Positions 8,705 to 16,622 of a DNA stretch of 64,000 nt are shown piece after piece. A program made the position numbers and the translations under genes. Below the pieces are notes generated by a model, which made no database searches, was not told the origin of the DNA, and saw nothing but the letters and a program-made list of their open reading frames with translations. The DNA comes from CBDCVN01 sp965223585 (GTDB lineage: Bacteria > Deinococcota > Deinococci > Deinococcales > Trueperaceae), in NCBI GenBank assembly GCA_965223585.1, contig CBDCWW010000004.1, positions 124,001 through 188,000 of the forward strand, in the 5' to 3' direction. Numbering within the stretch: the stretch's first letter is position 1; each line of letters begins with the position of its first letter.

Positions 8705-9043
8705 CTAAATGAGCCTTCGCTCCTGCTGTGCATATAATTTATCAAAAAGAGTTTGTGAAATCTCTCTTCCACGCCGCCGATCCGCAATATAATCTTCTTG
8801 TGTCTTTCTTATCCTTGCACCTTCTTCTTCTGATAAAAAAGGACTGGGATATAATGGCGGGTGACCCGAAGGTTCTGGCGTAATTCCATGTGTACGACGG
8901 TATTCAGCCATATCTATTTCCTGATACAGCCCTGCTCTTTTCTCACGGGCTACAATTGATTGTTCCCCTTGAGTTTTGGGGTAGGGGTACTGGCTTCGGC
9001 GTTCATCAGCTCCCCACGGGTGAAGTTTTTCTTCCTTGCTCAT
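8705..9043 (-). CDS. hypothetical charged protein, 112 aa
   Basis: The product is hydrophilic and rich in E, R, Y and P (MSKEEKLHPWGADERRSQYPYPKTQ at the start, FDKLYAQQERRLI at the end) with no membrane segment or known motif. It is divergent from the DUF2726 gene, with a 219-bp shared upstream region. It is probably real because the frame is clean and flanked by a plausible promoter gap, but its role is unknown. Confidence 0.5.
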   Translation of the reverse strand: MSKEEKLHPWGADERRSQYPYPKTQGEQSIVAREKRAGLYQEIDMAEYRRTHGITPEPSGHPPLYPSPFLSEEEGARIRKTQEDYIADRRRGREISQTLFDKLYAQQERRLI

Positions 9044-9262
9044 AAGGCATTATACGATAAAAGCAGGGTTTCATATCTTTTGCCTGAATGTTTATCTGGG
9101 GCTATTTCCCCACATATACATCAAGTCACACCTTGTTGAGTGCGCCCACAACGCTAACGAAACAAGGTCTGGCTTGTGGGTATGTGGGTAAAGGGTAATG
9201 GTTTCTCGTGTGTCCTGACTTTTGTACAGGACTATTTCTCTTAAATTGTTTATTGGTAGGGG

Positions 9263-9787
9263 ATGCTGGTTATTCCTTTTTCGCATGAGCAGATTCTTAT
9301 TGCTACGGCGGTTTTTCTCGGCCTGTTTTTGTTGCTGGTGTTTCTTTTTCCCAAAAAGAAACACAGATATCCGTATGTTCGATCACCAAGCATTTTAATA
9401 GAAACAGAGCAACGATTTTATAAGGCCCTTAATGCAGCATTAAAGGGCCGTGTCATTATCATGGCTACGGTTCGCATTGCCGATATTATCAAAGTACACA
9501 AGAGCGTACCTGATGAATCAGAATTATACTGGCAGTACTTCTCGAAGATTTCACAGAAACATATAGATTTCGTGCTGGTTGATAAAAAGACATTTGCAAC
9601 GCTTTGTTTGATAGAACTGGACGACATAAGCCATTTAAGACCTGACCGCTGGAAACGTGACCAATTTGTAAATCAAGTCATGGAACAGGCTAACTTACCT
9701 TTGTTTCGATTTTCAGTGCTTCCAAAGCGAAAGCGTTATAATTTCTCAAAGCTTTTAGAGGAATTAAATATGCAAGGAATACCGTGA
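9263..9787 (+). CDS. membrane-anchored DUF2726 protein
   Basis: This 174-residue protein has one N-terminal transmembrane helix (ILIATAVFLGLFLLLVFLF, about residues 11-29) followed by basic KKKHR, so the rest is probably cytoplasmic. The soluble part has the DUF2726 layout: LIETEQRFYKALNAAL, then RIADIIKV, FVLVDKKTFATLCLIELDDISH, and DQFVNQVMEQANLPLFRF. The D...ExD pattern of this family resembles a PD-(D/E)XK nuclease fold. The start codon sits right behind GGGG, so the true start could differ slightly. Confidence 0.75.
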   Translation: MLVIPFSHEQILIATAVFLGLFLLLVFLFPKKKHRYPYVRSPSILIETEQRFYKALNAALKGRVIIMATVRIADIIKVHKSVPDESELYWQYFSKISQKHIDFVLVDKKTFATLCLIELDDISHLRPDRWKRDQFVNQVMEQANLPLFRFSVLPKRKRYNFSKLLEELNMQGIP

Positions 9788-10477
9788 TGTGGGCATCGGT
9801 CTGTCCGTTATCGTTAAAGATGAAGATAGCGGTCCAGCAGTGTTATTTGGTTACTGTCTTGGTTGGTATGCTTAATTCAGGTGACTGATTTGAATTTAAA
9901 CAAATTGGTTGAATATAGTGTATGACAAACTGCCCTTTAGCTGAAAAGATCCAGTTCTGGATTTATTCTATAAATATTGGTGGGACCTGTTTGAGATATT
10001 CCTCTATTTGGTGTGTGCACGTTTGTTGTTTTTAACACTCTGGGATGCTATTCTTGTGCTTAGAAAACAGTTTTTCGGGTAACAGGCTCATTGGGAGCGT
10101 AGCTGTAATATAAGGCCATTTTGTGTAGAACGCAAGTTGTCTTAAAAAAATGACCTTTTTTGGCTAAGAAAGTCTGTTACACAAAGCAATACGGTTATCG
10201 ATTGCCGTTTTTTGGTAGCCACAGCAAATAATTGACAAAACAAGAATATACTCTTTATGATGTAGCCATGACATCGTCTATGACAAATTTTCATCTAGAA
10301 ATTCAAAATATCAACACTGTTCTAGACGATGAGCAAAAATATGCACTAGACCTGATGGGGATCAAGGTGTAGCCATTTTTTATAAAAAATAATTTCACTC
10401 TAAAACCCCAAATAGCACGGGATTTTGGAGGTCAAAACTCCTACTTTTTGATGACAAAATGCGGTAGAACCCGTTGT
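9788..10477. other. intergenic, AT-rich; one 34-codon frame only
   Basis: The only suggestive frame is an ATG at 10268 giving MTSSMTNFHLEIQNINTVLD and ending at 10372. It could be the start of a lost gene (a DEQKYALDLM segment is visible), but there is no supporting context. Confidence 0.4.
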
Positions 10478-10612
10478 TAAATACGTACAAAATATCGTGA
10501 TACGATATCACTTACGTATTTATTGTTGTGGCACAGTGTAGAGCACGCATATCACGTCATGTGATGGTGTTTTATGCGTCAATGCGATGATAGTCTGATA
10601 TCATCATACAGA
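10478..10612. repeat. cluster of nested palindromes
   Basis: TAAATACGTA at 10478-10487 is perfectly inverted at 10513-10522, and inside it ATATCGT (10492) and ACGATAT (10502) form a second perfect inverted repeat around GAT. Two more hairpins follow within 90 bp: ATCAC/GTGAT near 10550 and GATGATA/TATCATC near 10585-10606. There is no T-tract, so it is not an ordinary terminator. It could be a replication, partition or recombination site. Confidence 0.6.
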
Positions 10613-10956
10613 AAGGCTTAAAGCCTTCTTTTGGATAGACATAATAGGCAAAAATCATTTTCGCCACAGTAAGTATTTACACTCTTTTACAGCGCACAAA
10701 GTGACGTTTGAATACTGGCGATTCTAAGTAACAGGGCAGAGTGGTTCCGCTCTGGTGGTCTTTGTCTTTATGGTTTTTTTCTGAATATTTTGATTTATTT
10801 GTTGTAATGGTCGTTATCACTACAGAAATTTAAAAAGCGTTAATGTTTCTTCATTAAACGAAAGTTAAAATCATTGTTTTATCACTCATACTAAACAGTA
10901 ATATTAGGTGGGAATTATGGTTAAGTTGACAAAATTCCCAGAAAGGCATAGCCAAA

Positions 10957-11199
10957 ATGAAACAAGGATACAAAATACCCAGAAATGATTTTGAAGTTAT
11001 TGAAAAATTTGATTCTTTTGAAAATGATAATGATCTAGCAATGAAGATGGTTGAGTTTTACCAAGAACAAAGAGATAGGAATGTACCCTTAAAAGATGCC
11101 TATCTGAAAACTCTACAAACTTATAGCACCTCTCAAAACACTGCTAACCTAGTCAATCTTAATACAGATAACCCAATAGCTTTTCAGTATGTATCTTAA
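10957..11199 (+). CDS. hypothetical protein, 80 aa
   Basis: This small acidic protein (MKQGYKIPRNDFEVIEKFDS at the start) has a helical middle (MVEFYQEQRDRNVPLKDAYLKTL). There is no recognised family. It follows the palindrome cluster by about 350 bp. The acidic N-terminal half would suit a small regulator or antitoxin, but nothing proves this. Confidence 0.5.
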   Translation: MKQGYKIPRNDFEVIEKFDSFENDNDLAMKMVEFYQEQRDRNVPLKDAYLKTLQTYSTSQNTANLVNLNTDNPIAFQYVS

Positions 11200-11349
11200 T
11201 CTTTTGTAATAAGTATGAATCACCATTTATCTAACTGCAAATAGAATTCCTGCCATATTAGTCTTTTTTTGATAATTGTATTAATCCAAAATAATCCCTT
11301 GGCGTCCTCTTTTTGGGCGCTTTTTCTATACCTTTGCTAAACTTTGATC
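11200..11349. other. short intergenic stretch
   Basis: No gene seen. A GGCGTCCTCTTTTTGGGCGCTTTTTC segment near 11301 may act as a weak terminator. Confidence 0.3.
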
Positions 11350-11585
11350 TCATAGGTAATCACGCGCATAATTGCTTCCTTCTGGGCTTATATAGAAAAT
11401 ACCACCTTTCCCAACCTTACTTATAAATCCCAGATCGTACAGTTCCTCTAAGATCGAACTTATTTTCTCGGTAGGTAATCCCAGCTCTGTCTTTAGTTTG
11501 TAAGCTGAATAACACCTTACGACACCTTCATCCTTTTTGTCCTTTCATAGCTAATCATAGGACACTTTTTTGCAATTTCGATCAT
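11350..11585 (-). pseudogene. frameshifted winged-helix DNA-binding protein remnant
   Basis: Two frames join on the minus strand. ATG at 11585 gives MIEIAKKCPMISYERTK, and after a one-base shift near 11540 the frame continues YSAYKLKTELGLPTEKISSI and ELYDLGFISKVGKGGIFYIS, ending NYARDYL. The second part looks like a winged-helix recognition helix and wing (L..LG...ISK.GKGG.FYISPEG). A single indel would restore it, so it appears recently broken. Confidence 0.45.
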
Positions 11586-11621
11586 AAAAAACCTATCTTG
11601 GAAAAGAGAATAAAAAAAGAA

Positions 11622-11652
11622 AAAGCCATAGACCAGAAACGACTATGGCTTT
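11622..11652 (-). terminator. intrinsic terminator-like hairpin
   Basis: A 10-bp stem AAAGCCATAG/CTATGGCTTT with an 11-nt loop. On the minus strand it is followed by TTCTTTTTTTATT, so it would stop leftward transcription. Confidence 0.55.
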
Positions 11653-11857
11653 CCAAAATTAAGGATTATTTGAATATATATATGCATTAAATCCTATAAA
11701 ATTTTTAATCACAGATTTCTTAAATTAATAAATCTTTCAAGAAGAACCCTATGTCGCATTACGTATCTTTACGGGATTCAACCCTGTATGGTGAGTACAG
11801 GAAAGGTAGGCTAATCTACTGGTTGTGAATTTATGCCTTGCAATCACCGAAATTGAC

Positions 11858-11879
11858 TTTATAGTAAATTTACTATAAA
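11858..11879. promoter_or_regulatory. 22-bp perfect palindrome, likely toxin-antitoxin operator
   Basis: The half-site TTTATAGTAAA is followed directly by its exact inverse, 16 bp before the toxin start. Such an arrangement is typical of HTH antitoxin autoregulation. Confidence 0.7.
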
Positions 11880-11895
11880 ATGGGAGTAATAAGTT

Positions 11896-12285
11896 TTGGC
11901 TGATTTTGATACACCAATTATCCGTTCCATAAGGTGGTTAGGGAATTCCAAGAAAAATATACAGAAGTTTCCCAAGGAAGCACAGAAGGCTATGGGTGCC
12001 GAGCTTCAAACAATACAATTTGGTGGTATGCCCAAAAATGCAAAACCATTTAAGGGTGTTGGTTCTGGTGTATTTGAAATCGCTATTAAGTTTGACAAGG
12101 AAGCCTATAGAACGGTTTTTGCAGTGCAATTGGGAGATAAGATTTACATGTTACATGCTTTCCAGAAGAAAGCTAAGAAGGGCATTGAGACACCAAAGCA
12201 TGATGTAGATTTAATTAAACAGAGATACAAGGAAGCAAAGGAGATAGAAAAAGATGAACAAGAAGAAAACAAAGATAGAGTTTGA
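11896..12285 (+). CDS. type II toxin, RelE/HigB-like (Gp49 family)
   Basis: This 129-residue protein has the Gp49-like signature: VFEIAIKFDKEAYRTVFAVQ, then DKIYMLHAFQKKAKKGIETPK. Members act as ribosome-dependent mRNA interferases of the HigB/RelE superfamily. The start is a TTG with GGGAG about 10 bases upstream; no in-frame ATG is better placed. The gene overlaps the antitoxin gene by 32 bp in an HTH-second order, as in HigBA-type systems. A close relative with a similar arrangement is at 43818. Confidence 0.85.
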   Translation: MADFDTPIIRSIRWLGNSKKNIQKFPKEAQKAMGAELQTIQFGGMPKNAKPFKGVGSGVFEIAIKFDKEAYRTVFAVQLGDKIYMLHAFQKKAKKGIETPKHDVDLIKQRYKEAKEIEKDEQEENKDRV

Positions 12286-12586
12286 AGAAGGTAGTGGCAA
12301 TGTATTTGCTGATCTTGGTTTAGAAGACGCAGATGAGCTTTTTGCTCGTTCACAAATTGGTTTTCACGTTTTTAAACTCATTGAAAGCAGAGGCTTGAAG
12401 CAGAAAGATACTGCAAAGCTTCTTGGCATCGCTCAGCCAGACGTATCGCATTTGATGAATGGGCGTTTTGACCGCTTTACCACTGATAAATTACTCGACT
12501 TTTTGAGACGGTTGGAGCACAAAGTCATTATCCAAATCAGCCCTCATAAGCAGGGTGAACCCTATAATTATGTGGTTTTCGAATAG
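12254..12586 (+). CDS. XRE-family antitoxin
   Basis: This 110-residue protein has a helix-turn-helix at residues 45-85 (LKQKDTAKLLGIAQPDVSHLMNGRFDRFTTDKLLDFLRRL). The N-terminus contains the conserved GSGNVFADLGLEDADELFARS typical of antitoxins paired with Gp49-like toxins. It would neutralise the upstream toxin and repress the operon through the palindrome at 11858. Confidence 0.88.
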   Translation: MNKKKTKIEFEEGSGNVFADLGLEDADELFARSQIGFHVFKLIESRGLKQKDTAKLLGIAQPDVSHLMNGRFDRFTTDKLLDFLRRLEHKVIIQISPHKQGEPYNYVVFE

Positions 12587-12684
12587 AGTTTAAGCCTGAT
12601 CCAGAATGCTGAAGGTTGATTTAGCAGTATAGGTAATTGTATTAAGCAGGCTATCTACTAGATTAAATTGCATCGAACTTTGGT

Positions 12685-13512
12685 TTAGCTACTTTTTCGG
12701 TGAGCTTGCCATTTAGTCAAGGTGATTATTGCGACGATGATCCACAATATGGCAGCCCGTGCAAGAATATAGGTTAAGAGGGTCTTTCCTGTCAGTGGAG
12801 GTTCAATAATCACTGTACTGGCCACGAGACTTACATGCATGATCATTGTGACAAGCAAGCTCCTAGTACGATCGTGAACCCAAACCATAAGCAGCCTGTA
12901 AGCTGGTAACCAAGAGAAAAGGCGTCCAAGTAAGAGGGCTATTGGGAGTACTCCGGAGAAACTATTGCTTTCCCAAAACAAAATGAAGTGCCATGCTCCC
13001 CATATGAAGCCTACGGTAAGCCCAGTGATAAGGAATCCATGACTTAATCTCATTTGAGGGACAGAAAATCCCGTCCAGCCAAGCTCCTCAAAGAAACCAA
13101 CCATGAGACCTGCTGTGACACCGATTAGTAGAAGGGTAGCCTTGTTATCCGAGGTGAATATGGTAGGTAGGAACTCGGGTGAGAAGGGTAAGAGCATAAG
13201 GAGTGCTGCTATCGTCGAGAGTGGGGCAATTAGGAGTGCGACTGCATACCACTGAGCACCCACTCGCCACCTGAACAGCCGAGACAAAAGCTTACGAAAG
13301 CCCAGTTTACCAGAAGTCAAGCCTATCAATAGGATTCCTACTATGCTGGGGCCAAGGAGCATTGCTAATCCCACTATTTCTAATTGCTCTGTAGTTACCG
13401 GAATTCCGCTAGGACCAACTAAAATGAGTACACTGCCCCATGAGATTATGAATGTCAGGGTAAAGTAGGTTAGTACCAATCGCCTATTGATGAAGAACTT
13501 AATGGTTGTCAT
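12685..13512 (-). CDS. CPBP-family intramembrane metalloprotease (CAAX protease-like)
   Basis: This 275-residue polytopic membrane protein has about eight hydrophobic segments. Catalytic motif one is FFEELGWTGFSVPQ (paired glutamates near residue 142), motif two is IWGAWHFILF (His near 173), with a further conserved region near HVSLVASTV. These match the glutamate/histidine active site of the CPBP (ABI) family. Such proteins occur in bacteriocin immunity and membrane protein processing; the substrate is unknown. It is monocistronic on the minus strand. Confidence 0.88.
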   Translation of the reverse strand: MTTIKFFINRRLVLTYFTLTFIISWGSVLILVGPSGIPVTTEQLEIVGLAMLLGPSIVGILLIGLTSGKLGFRKLLSRLFRWRVGAQWYAVALLIAPLSTIAALLMLLPFSPEFLPTIFTSDNKATLLLIGVTAGLMVGFFEELGWTGFSVPQMRLSHGFLITGLTVGFIWGAWHFILFWESNSFSGVLPIALLLGRLFSWLPAYRLLMVWVHDRTRSLLVTMIMHVSLVASTVIIEPPLTGKTLLTYILARAAILWIIVAIITLTKWQAHRKSS

Positions 13513-13794
13513 GATATTTTCCTCTTTAGATGAAAAATAAGTACAGAGCCATTTTAGACATGAGGGCTATTAGAGTTACTCAATTTGCTGTAGGTGACGT
13601 AGTGTGAGCAGCAATTGATAGATTCTAGTGGTTCTAAGTTTACTAATTTCATCAAGATAATAAACAAAGCCAAAATGATCCATAGCATAGCGAATTTCGT
13701 CATCGCTTCAGGATATTAGGATCAGCAGGCGCACTCAAACTATGAGCTAGCTGTATGCTTCCTAACACACAGCTAGCTGAGCGATCAGTTATTT

Positions 13795-14259
13795 TCAGTA
13801 ACTTAGGATTTTAGTATTGGGATCCATAACCAGAGGGATAGTTACATCGGGACTTCCTTTAGTGGTTCCTTCGAGCAAATCCTCATCGGCAATACCTGCT
13901 TTTTCCTGACAAACAGGGCAAACTATAACTGTTGCGCCACTTTCTATAAGAGCTGCCAGCATGTCATGTGGTGTTTGCTCTGTAAGGGAATGTGTATCAT
14001 GCGAAATTACTGTAGATGCTATGCGTACACCTCTTACATTGAGAAATATAGCAACATCATAATCTTGCTCCAATACTCTGCTAGCAAAAGCCAAGGCCAT
14101 ACCTGCGGTCCAAGTGTCATCTGTGGTCAGATTGATAAGCAAGCTACCTGTTGAGCTTTCTTCTATAGCAGGAGCAACATCTTCTGTTGCTTCTTCTTGA
14201 GCATTAGCTGTGAAAAAAGCTAAACTAACTACCAGTAAAAATACGCTTAAGAGCTTCAT
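13795..14259 (-). CDS. exported DsrE-like protein
   Basis: An N-terminal signal peptide (MKLLSVFLLVVSLAFFTANA, cleaved near AQ) is followed by an acidic linker and a DsrE/DsrF-like alpha/beta domain: SLLINLTTDDTWTAGMALAF, DYDVAIFLNVRG, and the cysteine motif VIVCPVCQEKAG. The CPVC pair sits where the active cysteine of DsrE-like sulfur-relay proteins is found. It would act outside the cytoplasm, perhaps in thiol chemistry. 154 residues is normal for the family plus leader. Confidence 0.7.
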   Translation of the reverse strand: MKLLSVFLLVVSLAFFTANAQEEATEDVAPAIEESSTGSLLINLTTDDTWTAGMALAFASRVLEQDYDVAIFLNVRGVRIASTVISHDTHSLTEQTPHDMLAALIESGATVIVCPVCQEKAGIADEDLLEGTTKGSPDVTIPLVMDPNTKILSY

Positions 14260-14428
14260 ATATGTAGTCCTTCCAAATCTGAAATGTTAAGAATTCAGAG
14301 AAAAATTTCTCTGGAATCTAAAGAACCGTACAACTTGGAAACTGCACAGTTTTAGGTGACATAGTTATTTGAGGGCATTTACAAATAACCATGTCTAAAG
14401 TCTAAGATTTACGGGCAACAATAAAAAA

Positions 14429-14465
14429 CAGTAAAAGTCCTACAGAATTTGTAGGACTTTTACTG
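14429..14465 (-). terminator. strong 16-bp hairpin
   Basis: CAGTAAAAGTCCTACA is perfectly inverted across a GAATT loop. It lies between the stop of the GIY-YIG-like gene (14509) and the DsrE-like gene, so it should end leftward transcription of the former. Confidence 0.65.
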
Positions 14466-14508
14466 ACAGGAGGCTAAATATTTAGTGATAGATAAGCACC
14501 CGCAATGC

Positions 14509-15150
14509 CTAGTAATTACCAAGAGGCAAATCAGATAGTTCCGAAATGCTAGGGGTGTCAAATGAAATCCTATATAATTCATCCTCTAGCCACAAGCCAT
14601 TTTCTGTTATCTCTGTTTTGGGTGAGTAGAGGCCGAGCCAGTTGTCTGATGGTTTGCATTCTTTACACTGTAAGACACTAGAGATAAATTTGGACTCTAG
14701 CTCAAGTCTTTTAGTTTTTTCCTCTACTTCGAGAACAACAAATGAAAAGTTATCTCTAATGTATCGACTAACTCTGGCTTCCACTTGTTTCTGATAGTCA
14801 AGGCTAATTTGAGAAAAGTCTTGTCCTTTTGCTCGTCTTGTTGTGAAGTCAATTTCCCAATAGCTAAAGAATGGATCTTTCTCTTTTTTTAGCAGGGCTC
14901 TACCAATATTTTTTCTGAAGATACTACGGTCTTTATTTTCTATAAGGAAACGTTGTTTTAGCTTTAGGATAAACTCATCAGTTTCAGTATGTGTTCCCAC
15001 TTGTACAATCCTGTCTTGATTGTGTCCCAGTTCTCCTTTCTGAAATAAGATATAAATACCACTTGATGGTAGTAAGGACTCGGAAAATGGAAAACTGTGT
15101 CTCTTAAACTTACCTGCTAGCTCATGAATTGTTCTGCATTCTTTACTCAC
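14509..15150 (-). CDS. GIY-YIG-like nuclease family protein
   Basis: This 213-residue protein opens with SSGIYILFQKGE and then RIVQVGTHTETDEFILKLKQ, the two beta-strand signatures of a GIY-YIG fold (here GIY and the degenerate QVG). An arginine-containing helix (LKQRFLIENKDRSIFRKNIGRALL) and a later acidic ELESKFISSVLQ match the catalytic R and E positions. There is no zinc finger or HTH. Related stand-alone proteins occur in islands and near restriction or defense genes. Function is inferred from the fold only. Confidence 0.65.
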   Translation of the reverse strand: MSKECRTIHELAGKFKRHSFPFSESLLPSSGIYILFQKGELGHNQDRIVQVGTHTETDEFILKLKQRFLIENKDRSIFRKNIGRALLKKEKDPFFSYWEIDFTTRRAKGQDFSQISLDYQKQVEARVSRYIRDNFSFVVLEVEEKTKRLELESKFISSVLQCKECKPSDNWLGLYSPKTEITENGLWLEDELYRISFDTPSISELSDLPLGNY

Positions 15151-15951
15151 GATATGTCATGAATGGTCTTTTGGGTAACTCTTCACGCAATAGGCGTCTT
15201 GTTATAGATAAAGGCTCAACTCTTTGGTAAAATATGTTCTCCACCTCAGTTTCACACTATTTTTTAAGACTCCTTTTTTGGCTTTGCAAAAAACTCTAAG
15301 TACCTTAGACTTTGGAAGTTCTAGAAACCTTAAAAAGCTTCCTGAAAAAACCCTCATGAGCACCTGTGGCATTGTACTTACTTATTGTCAAATTAGTTTC
15401 TGATTAAGCTCCTTCTCAACAATAACCCTAAAAACAAAAACTCTAAAATCTTATAGCACCCCAAAGTTGCAATGAACAAGAGTTTGAACTAATTTTTAAG
15501 AGCCGTCCTAGCTTTAAATATACACCCTAGCACAAGGGAACATCCGGTCAAAGCAGGGTAATTCAAATTAAGGCTCTCAGAAACAGATTTTTCTTGGGCT
15601 CTATCAAATTGGTAGCATTTCAGAGGTTGCGTGCTGGAACTAATGTTTGAGTATGAAGGGGGAGCATAATTTATCATGGCTTTGTGCACCTTGCAATTGC
15701 TTTGTACAAGGGCACAAACCCAATTACCTACAAACGTCGCCTTGACCGGATACTCTACCACCTTTGAGTTGTTTAAATGCGTTCTAAACAAGGTTATTTT
15801 TTTAGTTCAAACTCTTGAATGAAGTAATTATATTATGATCCCTGCGATAAGTTATTCATTCATGTTACTTTTAGATATTCAAACCTTGCTCACCTACAAA
15901 AATTGGAACAACCTGTTACTGCAAAAGAACTGCCCCTAGACCAATCTGCGT
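15151..15951. other. intergenic, no supported gene
   Basis: This 0.8-kb stretch holds one open minus frame (15489-15791) that looks non-coding by composition and has no motif. No RNA gene or clear repeat was seen. Confidence 0.45.
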
Positions 15952-16065
15952 TCACTCCTCCTTCTCCTCGTCATTAGAGGCTGACTGCTTAAAAAGCGTC
16001 CGAGTTAGCGAAAGCAAGGTCAAACCAACTAAAAACAACAATAAAAGCTCAAAAAATACCCTCAT
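15952..16065 (-). CDS. possible small single-helix membrane protein (37 aa)
   Basis: The frame from ATG at 16065 reads MRVFFELLLLFLVGLTLLSL, then a short basic linker and an acidic tail (NDEEKEE). One hydrophobic helix with a charged tail is a typical small membrane protein plan. The ribosome site is weak, so support is modest. Confidence 0.4.
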   Translation of the reverse strand: MRVFFELLLLFLVGLTLLSLTRTLFKQSASNDEEKEE

Positions 16066-16105
16066 ACCCACTATTTCAATCGTGATTGAGAGTTAGTCTA
16101 TTCTG

Positions 16106-16137
16106 GGTAGCAGCGAGATTTGTGTGAGATTATAAGG
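16106..16137 (+). repeat. 32-bp group II intron target-like element, copy 1
   Basis: GGGTAGCAGCGAGATT followed by a GTG.GATTATA segment, directly before an intron 5' end. Related copies stand at 22968 and, inverted, at 42991-43021. Confidence 0.6.
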
Positions 16138-16370
16138 GTGTGACGTAAAAAGTCACTCAGATCATTGTTTTACGAGTCCAGATAGGAGGAAAGATAAAAC
16201 CAATTGTTCCGTCAATTGTAGCCTATTGGTACATGCGTAGAGAGCAATCTCTAGGTGTGAAGCTGCTAAGACAAATGCCTGTGTGTTAAGCTGCATCCAG
16301 ACTGTGAAGTAAGGATGTTGATTGCAAGTATCAAGAGGTCTAGAGCTTGCTTAGGGATTAGTAACGCTTA
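16138..16370 (+). mobile_element. 5' fragment of a group II intron (domain I)
   Basis: It starts GTGTGACG and follows the 5' RNA of the complete intron at 40448 almost base for base for about 220 bp (for example AGATAAAACCAATTGTTCCG and GACTGTGAAGTAAGGATG), then diverges near 16365. No RT or domain V follows, so it is a truncated copy, perhaps from incomplete reverse transcription, though 5' fragments more often reflect deletion. Confidence 0.8.
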
Positions 16371-16464
16371 CTATGTCAAAAACAAAGTCATTTACTGAGT
16401 AAAATAACAAGATATTATAGTACCGATCTAGTTATTTGTCCGACACTGTTTTCCTCAAACATAA

Positions 16465-16492
16465 AAAAGGGAGCGAAAAATCGCTCCCTTTT
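16465..16492. terminator. bidirectional terminator
   Basis: AAAAGGGAGCGA and TCGCTCCCTTTT form a perfect stem with an AAAA loop. On the minus strand the T-run follows the stem, placing it as terminator of the secreted protein gene that stops at 16623. Confidence 0.75.
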
Positions 16493-16622
16493 CCTAATTT
16501 CTATTCTTAAGTAGATTTCGGTTGGCAGGTATGTCTAGTAAATCTGATCCAGATAAATTTTAGTGTTAAAGATCCAATCTTAATCTGTATACTCTCAAAT
16601 TATCTCTATAATGATCCAGATT

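Noticed and set aside
9092..9364. 90-codon minus-strand frame between divergent genes
   Set aside because: It overlaps the start of the better supported DUF2726 gene and covers the divergent promoter region.
15489..15791. 100-codon minus-strand frame
   Set aside because: No motif, unusual composition and no ribosome site; likely chance.
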